Assembly (NCBI RefSeq): GCF_964340395.1
Contig: NC_135563.1
Location: 2,618,001 to 2,682,000, forward strand
Direction of reading: 5' to 3'
DNA: 64,000 nucleotides
Origin: Glandiceps talaboti
Lineage: Eukaryota > Hemichordata > Enteropneusta > Spengelidae
Positions 24,530-36,690 of this stretch are shown here, piece after piece. The notes beneath the pieces were generated by a model, which saw only the letters and a list, made by a program, of their open reading frames with translations, searched no databases and was not told the origin of the DNA. The translations under genes were made by a program, and so were the position numbers. Positions within the stretch are counted from its first letter, which is position 1, and each line of letters starts with the position of its first letter.

Positions 24530-25650
24530 GCTTACCATTCATAGCTTTTAGGTGTAAGTGATGTATACTTGATATTCTGTAGACGTACCAAAGAATAGAT
24601 ATTGCCTTGAAATACACTGCCATGGATACACTAAAGACGACAGTACCTTAAATTCACTCAGTCATTAGTAGCATTTTTATGCCAACAATTATTTAGACTG
24701 AGAATGTAGTCATACTCGTATGGTAATTCTGGCTATATGGTCCCCTGGATTTGAGAGTTTAATTTGAATGTTTGTAGTGAAATTGACCAACCCACCCCCC
24801 TGATAAAAAGAGGATTAAATGTTTGATAGCTCTACTGAGCTCTGTATGCAGTTGAATTTAGGCCGCATTGGAAATTGATTACTCTAAAATCCATATTATC
24901 TAGTCAATGCTAGGGGTGTCATCGCTGCCAAGCAATTCTTTGTTGCCAATTTGAATCACCATACAAGGACACATACTTTTTGTTTTTTTTGGGGGGAGAG
25001 GGTTAACATACATGCACATGCTTGACTGCGAATATGAAGAGTTGTAATGGAATGTGCCATTATAACTCTAAACCATACAAACATACATACAGAAAGTTAA
25101 AATGAATGGGGGACTTTATTGTATTGTTGTAATGAATATGACGCACAACGGTGATGGCAAATAAAGATGGCGACACGGCAGTAATAGAGATGGCGGCGAC
25201 ACGGCGGAGGTTTGTGAGGTTTATGTGTGTTGGTATGAGAGATTAAGGCCATAGACAGCAAGTGAAAAATATGTAAAACCTACAAAGGACTAACCAACGA
25301 ACCATTGCCAACCAACCAACCAACCAACCGACCGACCAACCAACCAACGCCAACCAACCAAAAAACAAAGTAATCAACCCTAGAGACCCACCTAGTCAGA
25401 GAAAACCAAAATCCACAAGAAACCAGACGTACGGAAAGGGATAACAAAAATCGAGGAGTGCTGTTTGTGTATGTCAATATGTAATATATGATCATGTGCA
25501 GCGAAGACTGCGGACCGAAACGCGAGGTAGATGATGGCGCAGATATGACAATTGGTGCCAGAGACGCAAAAATGATAGTGTATTTGATGTACTTATGTTG
25601 GAAGGGGTGAGGTGGGATAGTTAAAAGAGCAATCATTCATGCAGCCATAC
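24530..25650. repeat. Duplicated block, right copy
   Basis: Partner of 21595-22680, with landmarks in the same order: GTGATGTATACTTGATATTC, CCATATTATCTAGTCAATGC, GGCGACACGGC, and ATATGTAATATATGATCATG. A (CCAA)n run at about 25298-25350 is specific to this copy. No coding sequence is recognisable in either copy. Confidence 0.75.
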
Positions 25651-26664
25651 AAACTAAAAAAAACTCAAAAAACTTACTTGGTGCTGATGTCTGAAACTGT
25701 TTTTCTGTTCTTCTAAACTCCTCCAAAAGTTCTACTAAGAAAATAACTTAAAAATACATTTCAATACATAAATTACATTTTAATAGATATACATAAATGC
25801 AAAATACACATCAGTATCGTAATAATCAAATACATCGATCAGTCTTGGGTCTTCTTATCACCACAGGCTAAAAGAAAGAAATTTAAGAAATAGTATAAGA
25901 ATTGAAGTATTCACTCACAATGCAATTATATTATTTTCTAAATTTATTTTATATTGCAGACATGACAATCAAATAGAAATAAAGTTTCTAAATCTAACTT
26001 TCAATGTATAAACATATTAAATATTAAAAAGACAGTTTTTTGACTCACATTTTCCATCATTTGTCCATCTTTGTCGAGCCTGGCTTCCTGAAAATAAACT
26101 TGCATGGAAATTGTATTAATACAGTTTGGTTAATATATTGTGTTTTATTTAATAAAATAATGAAAAAATACATTCAATATAAATTACATTTACCAAAGTG
26201 CTCCCATATGGTTGATATTAAATTTTCAAGGTTATAATTTGTAGACAATATTTTTTTATGAAATGGGGTGAAAGGAAGAAATCAAATCTTGACGAAGGTA
26301 AACTTGCCCAGGTTTGGGAAACCACTATAAAGAAAGAACTGTGTGTATAAATTTGCAAATACAGTATAATTAATTGATTTTTTATTGTTCTACTGTTTCT
26401 CCCTGAAAAATCGACCCCAATGGTTAGAAAAGCCAATGAGAATAAGTCAAGCAAAAACATTTTTATACTATTAAATTGATTATGAAATAATAACTGACTA
26501 AAGTTGCATAAAGTGGGTAGAATTTGTATGTGTTATCAAAATGTGTATTTTTGTCCTATCTCAGAGAATTAATTTTTTTTGCAGAAGTAATATGGGAGGG
26601 GGGGGGGGGGGGGTTGCACAACTCCCATAGGTGGGAAAGGTCTGCTGGAAAGCAGTGTTTTTTT
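25651..26664. other. No supported gene
   Basis: AT-rich. Short frames at 26040-26237 and 26218-26460 overlap on opposite strands and have no recognisable motif. A G-run lies at about 26597-26613. Confidence 0.6.
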
Positions 26665-27723
26665 GTATACTTTTCTGGGCTGGAAAACTTTGGAAAACCC
26701 TGCTCAGCTGGACTGATAGATTTTGCTTCAGTTGCAGCTTAGAATAAATCTATAAATTTCAAAACATTATTACAATTCTTAAAAGTGAGATTTCATTTTC
26801 CAAAAGACAATTAATTTGGTCAGTTTTTAGCTATTTCATCGTACAAACTGCCGCCTGTATCTATCATAGATCTGTAGAGTATCTATTTTGTGCTATAAAG
26901 TTGGTATTAGAAAGTGTCTCCATTTTTGGGTATGTAGTATGACAACAGTAAGGGCTTGGTAATCTTAGCAAAGCCTCCTAGTATCATTTCACACAGAGTT
27001 GTCCTGTCATATGAACATGTTTAATGAGAGTAATCCATAATGCCAATACTATTTCAACTTTAAGTGCAATTAATTATGAAAGGAGAATTAGGAATTAACA
27101 GTCATTGGTGCCTAATTATGTGCTTATTTACTATATATTAGTATTTATTATATATTAGTATTTATCATACATTAGTATTTATTATATTAGTACTTATTAC
27201 TTATTAGTGATTATTTATTATATGTTATTATTATTACCCTAAAGTTATTATTATTATTATTATCATTATTGTTATTAAGATAGAATTTAATAGTAGGGCC
27301 GGCAAAGAAAATTTATCTAAAGTGTGCTTCTTTGAACTAGTATTGGCAAAATAAACCACTTTCATTAATTTTGTGGGCAACTCTTTGTGAAATGACATAG
27401 GGAGGCTATGTTGAAACCCCCAAAAACCAAACTGTTGTCATACTACACACCCTAAAAATGGTCTGACTCTTTCTTATACCAACTGTATCACTCAAAATAC
27501 ATACTATACAGGTCTATAATACATGCAGACTGTAGTTCATATGATGTAATACCTAAAAACTGATCAAAAATAATTAATTTTTTGAGAAATGAAATCTTAC
27601 TTTTAGCAATTGTAAGAATTATTTTGAAAAATATATCAATATTTTGAACTACAATTAAAATAAAATCAACCAGTCTAGATGGGCAGGGTTATCCAAAATC
27701 TTCTCGCCTAGAAAAGTATATAC
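26665..27723. repeat. Large imperfect inverted repeat, arms about 395 bp
   Basis: The left arm (26665-27065) and right arm (27331-27723) are reverse complements over nearly their whole length. Pairs include GTATACTTTTCT/AGAAAAGTATATAC, GTAGTATGACAACAG/CTGTTGTCATACTAC, AGATTTCATT/AATGAAATCT, and GCCAATACT/AGTATTGGC. I estimate identity at roughly three quarters. The 265-bp spacer is AT-rich with ATT-type simple repeats. It may be an old TIR-bounded element or an inverted duplication. No transposase is present. Confidence 0.85.
27120..27275. repeat. TATTAGTATTTAT/ATT simple-repeat spacer
   Basis: Recurrent ATATTAGTATTTATTAT words grade into (ATT)n at 27235-27275, forming the loop of the inverted repeat. 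Confidence 0.85.
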
Positions 27724-28334
27724 CCTATATCATACATGTACATGTACCTTATGACATATGCATACAGACTTTACAGCGGACCTTCCCCGTATAGTCCATG
27801 GGAGCTCAAGGCCAGGTTTCAAAATAAAGCTTGTTTTATGATTAATTATGCAGAAAATATTGATTTTTGATGACAAATATGGCATATTTTCCGAATGACA
27901 TGTCACGTTTGTGCCAGTTTTGAAAGAAATCAGATATTGGAAGTCTGAGCCCATTGTAATAGTCACTCACTTTGGAGGACTAAAAGTGCTTTTGCTGGAT
28001 GAATTCTATTCCCTTTTCTAAACATTGTGATCTCTGATTGAGAGAGAAACACAAGTGTGGTAAACCATAATATTTTTGTTCAAAATTTCAATTGATAAAT
28101 ATTGAATCAAACTTTTATGATTCAGTTTTAATTTAGCAAAACCAATTGCAACCTACAGGAGCATTTTGGTTTACACCAGTTATATTTTTACAGCTTTTAT
28201 TTTATTTATTTTTTACAGAGGTTAATGAGGGAGACGGTAGTTCTCTTATAAAAACTTTTTTTTTAAACTCCTCCCATGTAACAAAAACTACTCTAATGGT
28301 GAAAAACTAATGGTCCTTGCTCAGTGCTCGGGGA
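27724..28334. other. No supported gene
   Basis: AT-rich spacer. The 78-codon reverse frame at 27730-27966 overlaps the edge of the inverted repeat and shows no family features. Confidence 0.6.
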
Positions 28335-31300
28335 TCATCATGTTATAGACTTTTTGTAATTACAGATTTTTAGTTGTAGTCTTTTTAGCCCTAATTTGCA
28401 TATCACTGATGAAATTATCATATCAAGAATACATCTTAATCTAATTATAGACAACCAAAAAGACATTTTAAGATCATAATTTACATATCACTGATTGGAT
28501 CGTGTTATAGACCTTTTGTAAATATAGACTTAGTTTTAGTCTTTATAGCCCTAATTTGCATATCACTGATGAGATAAACACATCAAGAATACATCTTAAA
28601 CTAATGATAGATTTTTTACCATAAAGACACATTTTTAGGCACTAATTTGCATATTACTGATTGGATCATCTTATTATAGACTTTTTTAAATAAAGACCTT
28701 TAGTTTTAGGCTTTTTAGCCCTAATTTGCATATCATCGATGAGATCATAGTATTAAGAATACATCTTAAACTAATGATAGACTTTTGACCAAAAAGCCAC
28801 ATTATTAGCCCCTAATTTGCATATCACTGAAGAGATCATCTTGTTATAGACGTTTTGTAAATATAGACTTTTAGTTTGAGGCTTTTTAGCCCTAATTTGC
28901 ATATCACCGATGAGATCATGGTATTAAGAATACATCTAAATCTAATGATAGACTTTTGACCAAAAAGACATGTTATTAGGCACTAATTTGCATATTACTG
29001 ATTGGATCATCTTGTTATAGACTTTATAAATATAGACTTTTAGTTTTAGTCTTTTAGCCCTAATTTGCATATCACTAATGAGATAAACACATCAAAATTA
29101 CATCTTAATCTAATGATAGAATTTTGACCAAAAAGACATATTATTAGGCACTAATTTGCATATTACTGATTGGATCATCTTGTTATAGACTTTCTTTTAG
29201 TTTGAGTCTTTTTAGCCCTAATTTGCATATCACTGATGAGATAAACACATCAAGAGTACATCTTAATCTAACGATAGAATTTTGACCAAAAAGACATATT
29301 ATTAGGCACTAATTTGCATATTACTGATTGGATCATCTTGTTATAGACTTTCTTTTAGTTTGAGTCTTTTTAGCCCTAATTTGCATATCACTGATGAGAT
29401 AAACACATCAAGAGTACATCTTAATCTAATGATAGACTTTTGACCAAAAAGACACATTATTAGACACTAATTTGCATATTACTGATTAGATCATCTTGTT
29501 ATGGACTTTTTGTAAATATAGACTTAGTTTTAGTCTTTGTAGCCCTAATTTGCATATCACTAATGAGATAAACACATCAAAATTACATCTTAATCTAATG
29601 ATAGAATTTTGACCAAAAAGACATATTATTAGGCACTAATTTGCATATTACTGATTGGATCATCTTGTTATAGACTTTCTTTTAGTTTGAGTCTTTTTAG
29701 CCCTAATTTGCATATCACTGATGAGATAAACACATCCAAGAGTACATCTTAATCTAATGATAGACTTTTGACCAAAAAGACACATTATTAGGCACTAATT
29801 TGCATATTACTGATTGGATCATCTTGTTATAGACTATTTTATTTTTAGTCTTTTTAGCCCTAATTTGCATATCAGTGATGAGATAAACACATCAAGAATA
29901 CATCTTAATCTAATGATAGACTTTTGACCAAAAAGACACATTATTAGGCACTAATTTGCATATTACTGATTGGATCATCTTGTTATAGACTATTTTATTG
30001 TTAGTCTTTTTAGCCCTAATTTGCATATCACTGATGAGATAAACACATCAAGAATACATCTTAATTTAATGATAGATTTTTGATCAAAAAGACTAATTAT
30101 TAGGCACTAATTTGCATATTACTGATTGGATCATCTTGTTATAGACTATTTTATTGTTAGTCTTTTTAGCCCTAATTTGCATATCACTGATGAGATAAAC
30201 ACATCAAGAATACATCTTAATCTAATGATAGACTTTTGATCAAAAAGACTCATTATTAGGCACTAATTTGCATATTACTGATTGGATCATCTTGTTATAG
30301 ACTTTTTGTAAATATAGACTTTTAGTTTTAGTCTTTTTAGCCCTAATTTGCATATAAGTGATGAGATAAACACATCAAGAATACATCTGAATCTAATGAT
30401 AGAATTTTGACCAAAAAGACATATTATTAGGCACTAATTTGCATATTACTGATTGGATCATCTTGTTATAGACTTTCTTTTAGTTTGAGTCTTTTTAGCC
30501 CTAATTTGCATATCACTGATGAGATAAACACACCAAGAGTACATCTTAATCTAATGATAGACTTTTGACCAAAAAGACACATTATTAGACACTAATTTGC
30601 ATATTACTGATTAGATCATCTTGTTATGGACTTTTTGTAAATATAGACTTAGTTTTAGTCTTTGTAGCCCTAATTTGCATATCACTAATGAGATAAACAC
30701 ATCAAAATTACATCTTAATCTAATGATAGAATTTTGACCAAAAAGACATATTATTAGGCACTAATTTGCATATTACTGATTGGATCATCTTGTTATAGAC
30801 TTTCTTTTAGTTTGAGTCTTTTTAGCCCTAATTTGAATATCACTGATGAGATAAACACATCAAGAGTACATCTTAATCTAATGATAGACTTTTGACCAAA
30901 AAGACACATTATTAGACACTAATTTGCATATTACTGATTGGATCATCTTGTTATAGACTTTCTTTTAGTTTGAGTCTTTTTAGCCCTAATTTGCATATCA
31001 GTGATGAGATAAACACATCAAGAATACATCTTAATCTAATGATAGACTTTTGACCAAAAAGACACGTTATTAGGCACTAATTTGCATATTACTGATTGGT
31101 TCATCTTGTTATAGACTTTGTAAATATAGACTTAGTTTTAGTCTTTTTAGCCCTAATTTGCATATCACTAATGAGATAAACACATCAAGAATACATCTTA
31201 ATCTAATGATAGAATTTTGACCAAAAAGACATATTATTAGGCACTAATTTGCATATTACTGATTGGATCATCTTGTTATAGACTTTCTTTTAGTTTGAGT

Positions 31301-31405
31301 CTTTTTAGCCCTAATTTGCATATCACTGATGAGATAAACACATCCAGAATGCATCTTAATCTAATGATAGATCTTTGACCAAAAAGATGAGATCATAAGC
31401 CTTAA
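28335..31405. repeat. Roughly 160-bp dimeric satellite, 18-19 units, two octamer motifs per unit
   Basis: Units of 155-170 bp consist of two related halves. Half A contains GCCCTAATTTGCATATCACT then GATGAGATAAACACATC. Half B contains GCACTAATTTGCATATTACT then GATTGGATCATCTTG. Both halves continue into TAGACTTTT-like sequence, so the unit itself is an ancient duplication. Length varies through indels in the TTTTAGTTTGAGTC stretch. Almost every half carries ATTTGCAT, the POU/octamer motif. The left copies are the most diverged. Confidence 0.95.
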
Positions 31406-31756
31406 TTTGGTTTTGAGACACATATATTTGATCACTATACCATGGGTATAACTGAAGCGGTGACATTATTTTGTATTGTAATTTATGAATGTTCTGACCA
31501 TCACAAAACGAAAAATAAATTTGGTTCACATTGTTGGTTGTTATGTGGTTATTAGCTATATTTGTAATATTGTAAACAAATTTATCTTTTTCATCATCTT
31601 CAAAGAAGAATGTCTTTACGGAAATAACTCTTAAATTTGTAACATGAATGAAAAAAATATGCACTGCAGAGCAAAATACACGGGTTTTAATTTTGTATGA
31701 TTAGCATTTTAATGAAAGAAATATTTCGATTCAACTTTGTATTTCTTGAAAAAAAA
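31406..31756. other. No supported gene
   Basis: AT-rich. A 102-codon reverse frame (31356-31664) starts within the spacer and runs into the satellite edge. It has no recognisable motif and is probably spurious. Confidence 0.55.
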
Positions 31757-31990
31757 CTAACTAACTAGATTTTGCGAAAACTTTAACCCTAATTAGAAGT
31801 GGCACAGTCAGTATTTCTAGAAACAATCTATTTTAAGTTTACATTTAGTTAACTAGTTTTTGCGAAAGTTTTTAATTTTAGAATGGGAACCCTAATTAGA
31901 AGTGTCACAGTCTGTATTTCTAGGAACAACCTATTTTAAGTTTACATTTGGTTTACTAGTTTTGGGGTAACTTTAGTATGGGACCCGAAA
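31757..31990. repeat. Tandem duplication, period about 104 bp, just over two copies
   Basis: ACCCTAATTAGAAGT, CAGTATTTCTAGAAACAA and TTTAAGTTTACATTT recur at about 31786 and 31890 with minor changes. A third partial start occurs at about 31980. Confidence 0.85.
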
Positions 31991-32241
31991 TAGAAGTGGT
32001 TTTCTGTGGTTATAGGCAATTATGGTTTTCAAGTTTGTGTTTCGTAAATAGTCTAATATAAACATCAATGATTTTTCATTTGAACATGGCAAAATACAAT
32101 TGTTTCGGTTGTGAAAGAAATGTGTATACCGGAGGTGGCTGAATTTATAGGAATCTGGGTACCCGAGAACAACTTTGTGTACATGACTATGTATGACGTA
32201 TCTATTCAAATTTGTTTGTCGATAAATTTTGATTTGTATTT

Positions 32242-32247
32242 TTTATT
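32242..32247 (-). terminator. AATAAA overlapping the stop of the 195-codon ORF
   Basis: On the minus strand the TAA stop lies inside AATAAA, giving a poly(A) signal immediately at the end of the open frame. Confidence 0.4.
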
Positions 32248-32830
32248 CGTAGATAAATTTTGATATGTATTTTGCGTTCTTAATGTTTTCGAAAATGGGG
32301 AATATTACAGTCTGTGCCACTTGAACAACCAATGACAAACTTTCCTCCTGACAAAACCGTCTAAATCCTAACCTGTAAACCCGGGCCGCCACCTTCCCGC
32401 CAAAAAAGGTACCGCGCCGAAATTGCCACCATGGCCCCCATTCCCATACAACGGGCCCAAATGCAGCAGAAAGAACAAACATAGCAAACCGACTTATCTC
32501 ATATACCATCCTTCGACGTTCTCGCAGGGACCAAAACATGATAAATTGACGAACCAATACGCAAACCATTGACTTCCATTCTCGAACAGTCTCTATTGTA
32601 CAGCGAACAAACATCTGAAGCAAACACAGCATCCATACGGTGATACACATTGCAATTTTTCCTTCCAACTTCCTCTTTTCGACCAGTGAGCGAAGTAGAC
32701 AGCATACAGCATCCAGGACCCATACCAAACATCGGAATATTCTTCTATCATCCACTCTCAGCAGTACAAGGCTTCGGACATATACTATGACGACATAGAC
32801 CAGGGTGAGCAGCACAATACCAGTATCCAT
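32243..32830 (-). CDS. Unrecognised hydrophobic multi-pass-like protein, 195 aa
   Basis: The reverse-strand frame starts MDTGIVLLTLVYVVIV and is intact for 195 codons. Hydrophobic segments lie at about residues 4-25, 33-50, 59-75, 88-100 and 114-129. Short Arg/Lys-rich links (VDDRR, EKRKLEGK, RERRR) alternate with them, suggesting a small multi-pass membrane protein. The Trp/Gly-rich WEWGPWWQFRRG (about 130-141) is distinctive. The segment is clearly more GC-rich than its surroundings. A TATATAAA box lies 57 bp upstream of the ATG and AATAAA overlaps the stop, so a complete single-exon transcription unit can be drawn. I recognise no family. It lies between a satellite and a dead CR1-like LINE inside the 27.8-kb segment. 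It could be a lineage-specific gene, a first exon or chance. Confidence 0.45.
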   Translation of the reverse strand: MDTGIVLLTLVYVVIVYVRSLVLLRVDDRRIFRCLVWVLDAVCCLLRSLVEKRKLEGKIAMCITVWMLCLLQMFVRCTIETVREWKSMVCVLVRQFIMFWSLRERRRMVYEISRFAMFVLSAAFGPVVWEWGPWWQFRRGTFFGGKVAARVYRLGFRRFCQEESLSLVVQVAQTVIFPIFENIKNAKYISKFIYE

Positions 32831-32886
32831 CTTTGTTTATCGTTTGCTGGAGTCGCAAAGACAGTTTGAAAATGTATCACGCGTCA

Positions 32887-32894
32887 TTTATATA
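32887..32894 (-). promoter_or_regulatory. TATA box (TATATAAA) upstream of the 195-codon ORF
   Basis: A consensus TATATAAA on the minus strand lies 57 bp before the ATG at 32830. It predicts a start of transcription near 32860 and a short leader of about 30 nt. Confidence 0.5.
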
Positions 32895-33369
32895 CCCAAC
32901 CCAAGATGTTAGATTCCTGTCGAGAACCATGAACCAATCAGACCTAGAGGATCAAAATTTTCCTCTACCCCTCCAGGTGCACTTTAAAGGTGGTGGCAGG
33001 GAAAACTATTGTGTTTGTAAGACTAGTTAGGTGTTGTTTGTTTCAAATTGGTCAATCACTTGACAGGGAGTACACGTGTTACATTTGACAAACAACCAAT
33101 CAAAAGTCCGGAGTTGATTTCTCCACATTCTTTTATTTTACAGGAATACAAACTTATGTAACGTGCACAGGGGTGAACACTGTGTAATGAAGGTATAGAC
33201 TAGCGTTCCTCGCTAAATGCGTGCAATGACGGATAAGCACCGGTATTGTTGATGAATTATGAATGTATGTGTCGACCCCCGTTTGAATGAAAGTGTAATG
33301 TATAAAATTATGTGAAAACCAGGACGTGGTGACGGGGGCTATTGTCTTGGAATAATAAGGTGTTGTATT
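32895..33369. other. Unassigned sequence between ORF promoter and CR1-like LINE
   Basis: No repeat or frame of note. It may include the upstream promoter region of the 195-codon ORF and the 5' edge of the LINE, whose start I cannot fix. Confidence 0.5.
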
Positions 33370-36300
33370 TTGTTACCAATTACTCAACTCGTTGACATAC
33401 AGTTTATTTATTTATTCCACGGAAGGCCGGCAAGTCCCATTTACAGGCTCCTAAAAATGAAAAATTCAAGAATACAAAACACACAAGCATATCAAACAAA
33501 CAAAACTAACTTAATGCACATTAAAAACACATTTTTCGATTACTTATTCTCTAAGTATGTCAGTCATTTCATGATGAACGAAGAAGTCATAGTCAAATAC
33601 AGCTGTAAGTCTTGCACCGTCAACCAGTTCAATTCTGATAGAAATCTTTTAAACAGTTCATGTTCTTTCCTACATTGCAATGTCAGATCCCTTACAAAAA
33701 ACTTTGATAGCTTTGTTAACTTTCTAAGCATGTTAGATCAAAATTTTCTTTTTATAGCTCTAACGGAAACATGGTTACATCCCGATTCAAATTGCTGTCT
33801 TTATGATTTGCCTTCCTATACTTTCGTTACTTGTAATCGTGAAGCCTCACAAGGTGGTGGAGTCGCTCTGTATTTTCACAACTCGTTGTCCTTCTCTCGC
33901 ATTAACACATGTAAAATTAATCACTGCGAATCCATCTTTGGGGAAACTATGATCAACAACAAAAAGATTGTTATAGGCGTTATCTACAGAAGACCCAACA
34001 CACCTTTTAATGAATTCATTGACAGTTTAGAAGCATGCCTTGATCAGGTGTCAGTGAACGGGCGTGATTGTATTCTCCTTGGCGATATGAATATTGACAC
34101 ATCTTTAGATAGCCCACCCGTTACTCATTACAATACTCTCCTGAATGCATACAATATGACACAATTAATTAACACCCCTACCAGAGTTACTAACACCTCA
34201 CAAATATTACTGACCACTTTATTGAGTCCGGTACAATTGAAACAGACATTTCAGACCACTATCCAATTTTCGGCATTATTAAAAGTCTGCATCACGTTTT
34301 TGAAAACAGTACCAAAACACACACCTACGATTTCTGGAATTACAACAAAGAGGCCTTCTTAGCTGACCTAAGCAATGTATCCTGGCAACCAGTCCACATG
34401 TGCGAAGATCCGTCTGAAGCATACAATATTTTTAATGATTTATTTCATACTGTTATCAGAAGACATCTTCGAATAAAAACATTTACAAGAACATAAAAGT
34501 CAATTAAAAGACCCTGGATCACAAAGGGCTTATTTACATCCATACATACAAAACATAAACTTTTCTCGAAAATGAAAAATCACCCAAGGAATAACCAAAT
34601 TAAAAATATGTATACTAGGTACAGGAATACGTTGACGAAGCTCCTTAGGTTGGCTAAGAAAAACTACTACACCAATAAAATTTCAAATGCCTCTGGCAAC
34701 ACCAACAAAACTTGGCTTATTATTAAAGAGATGTTGAACAAAACACATACCAAATGTTCTCCCGATAAATTAACTACAAACAACCCTGGAAACACATGCT
34801 TAACAGATACAAGAGATATTACTCAAGAATTCAATAATTATTTCACTGGTATTGGGCCCAATCTTGCTCAAAAGATTACAAGCAACAAAGACTTTAGACA
34901 ATACCTGGATGGGAACTACCTCAACTCCTTTTTCTTTCACCCCGTGTCTGAAGAAGACGTCCTTGGAGAAATATTCAAGCTTGATCCCCGCAAAGCTACC
35001 GGTCAGGACACAATTAATCCCCTCTTAGTTATACACGCTGCTCACATTATTGCATGCCCTCTCACACATATGATTAACTGTTCTCTCAACAATGGTATTT
35101 TTCCAAGTCTACTTAAGATTGCCAAGGTAATACCTATTTATAAAAAAGGTTCGCCATGCGATGTTGGCAATTATCGCCCCATTTCAATTTTGCCCGTAAT
35201 CAGTAAAGTGTTTGAATCTATTGTCAATCATCAACTTGTTATATATTTTGAAAAATACAACATCCTCATCAAAACTCAGTTTGGTTTCAGGAAAAAACAC
35301 AGTACTAAGCTTGCCCTGTTTGACCTGATCACTGGTATTGCTAATAAGCTGGACAATGGATATCTGACATGTGGTATATTCATTGATTTGCGGAAAGCCT
35401 TTGACACAATAGACCATAGTATTCTTCTACAGTGTCAGAGGCTTGCCTTTACTTTGGTTTAAAAGTTATCTCTCCCAGCGTAAGCAGTGTGTCTGTATAA
35501 ATAATGTTACCTCGCCATATAGCGAAATACAATGTGGAGTACCACAAGGCTCAATTTTAGGCCCCCTTCTCTTTCTGATTTACATCAATGATATTGTGAA
35601 CGCTACTGATGCATTTGAATTTCGATTATTTGCCGACGACACAAACTTGTTTCAATTTATCAACAATCCCTCAAATATAATTCAGCTTGATCAACTCCAT
35701 TTCGACTTCAGGAAAGTCTGTGACTGGTGCGACGCCAATAGGCTCACTATCAATGTAGAAAAAACGAATTTCATGATTTAAGACTTCGCAAAGATTGGTG
35801 AAAACGGAGGGAAGTCTGGGCATCAATCGCTCACAAATTTCACAAGTAACGTCAACCAATTATCTTGGCGTGTGTTTAGATCAAAATATGCTTTGGACAT
35901 CACACATTGAAAAAGTTGGGAAAGCAATTTCTCCAATTAATGGCATAATTTCCAAAATTCGCTATTACGTACCTAAATCTACTCTTCTTCTGCTGTATAA
36001 CTCTATGATCTTGCCCCATATCTCATATTGTATAGAGATATGGGGCAATACATACAATACATTTCTCAAGCCTATCTTAAACCTTCAAAAGAAAGTTATT
36101 CGCTTTATAACTTTTTCAAATATTGGTGCTCCCTCCTCCCCTCTTTTTCAGCAACTAGGAATTGTGTCCACCAGCAATGCAAATTTAATACTTCTTTATT
36201 TATTTTTGATTTGAGGGCCGGTCACTTCCCGCAAACAGTTAACGACTATTTCAACACACCACCAAATACGTATCACACTCGGAATACAACGAGAGATAAC

Positions 36301-36453
36301 TTTTACATTCCAAAAGTAAATCTTACTTTGACACAACACAATTTTCAGTATGCAGCTGCAAAACATTGGAACTCCTTACCTGAAGAATTGAAAAAAATAC
36401 AATCCAGGACTACTTTTAAATCTCAGTTAAAACAGTATTTGTTACAAAATTAA
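33370..36453 (+). pseudogene. CR1/L2-like LINE, endonuclease-RT ORF2, frameshifted
   Basis: An APE-type endonuclease is seen as FLHCNVRSL, LTETWL, LLGDMNID and SDHYPIFG. RT follows with VIPIYKKGSPCDVGNYRPIS, QFGFRKKHST, FIDLRKAFDTIDHS, GVPQGSILGPLLFLIYINDI and the catalytic FADD. The C-terminal part (WFKSYLSQR..., AAAKHWNSLPEELKKI) matches the thumb and tail of CR1/L2-type elements. The reading frame breaks near 34210, at an in-frame stop at 34494, near 35430, at a stop at 35779, and near 36190. It is a decayed, inactive copy with no ORF1 recognised upstream. Confidence 0.93.
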
Positions 36454-36690
36454 TTCAGCTTTTTCTACCTTACATTGCATTTAATGCCAGTTGTTATATA
36501 TTTTTTTTTGATGAGAACGCGTTTTGTTTTGTTTGTTTTTTGTTTGTTTTTGTTTTAATTTCAAATTTGTTTTTGTTTTTGTTTTTGCTTTGATTATTTT
36601 ATGTTTAATCAATTGTAGTATGGGCCACAAACTTGACTAGTTTGTTTCAAACTATTTCTGTGGTCCAGCCATAAACTCTGTATCCATCCA
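36454..36690 (+). mobile_element. 3' UTR and probable tail of the CR1-like LINE
   Basis: Following the ORF2 stop is a T-rich TGTTTTTG run, then GGGCCACAAACTTGACTAG and a short ATCCATCC run at about 36680. Short tandem tails are usual at CR1/L2 3' ends, so the element probably ends here. Confidence 0.5.
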
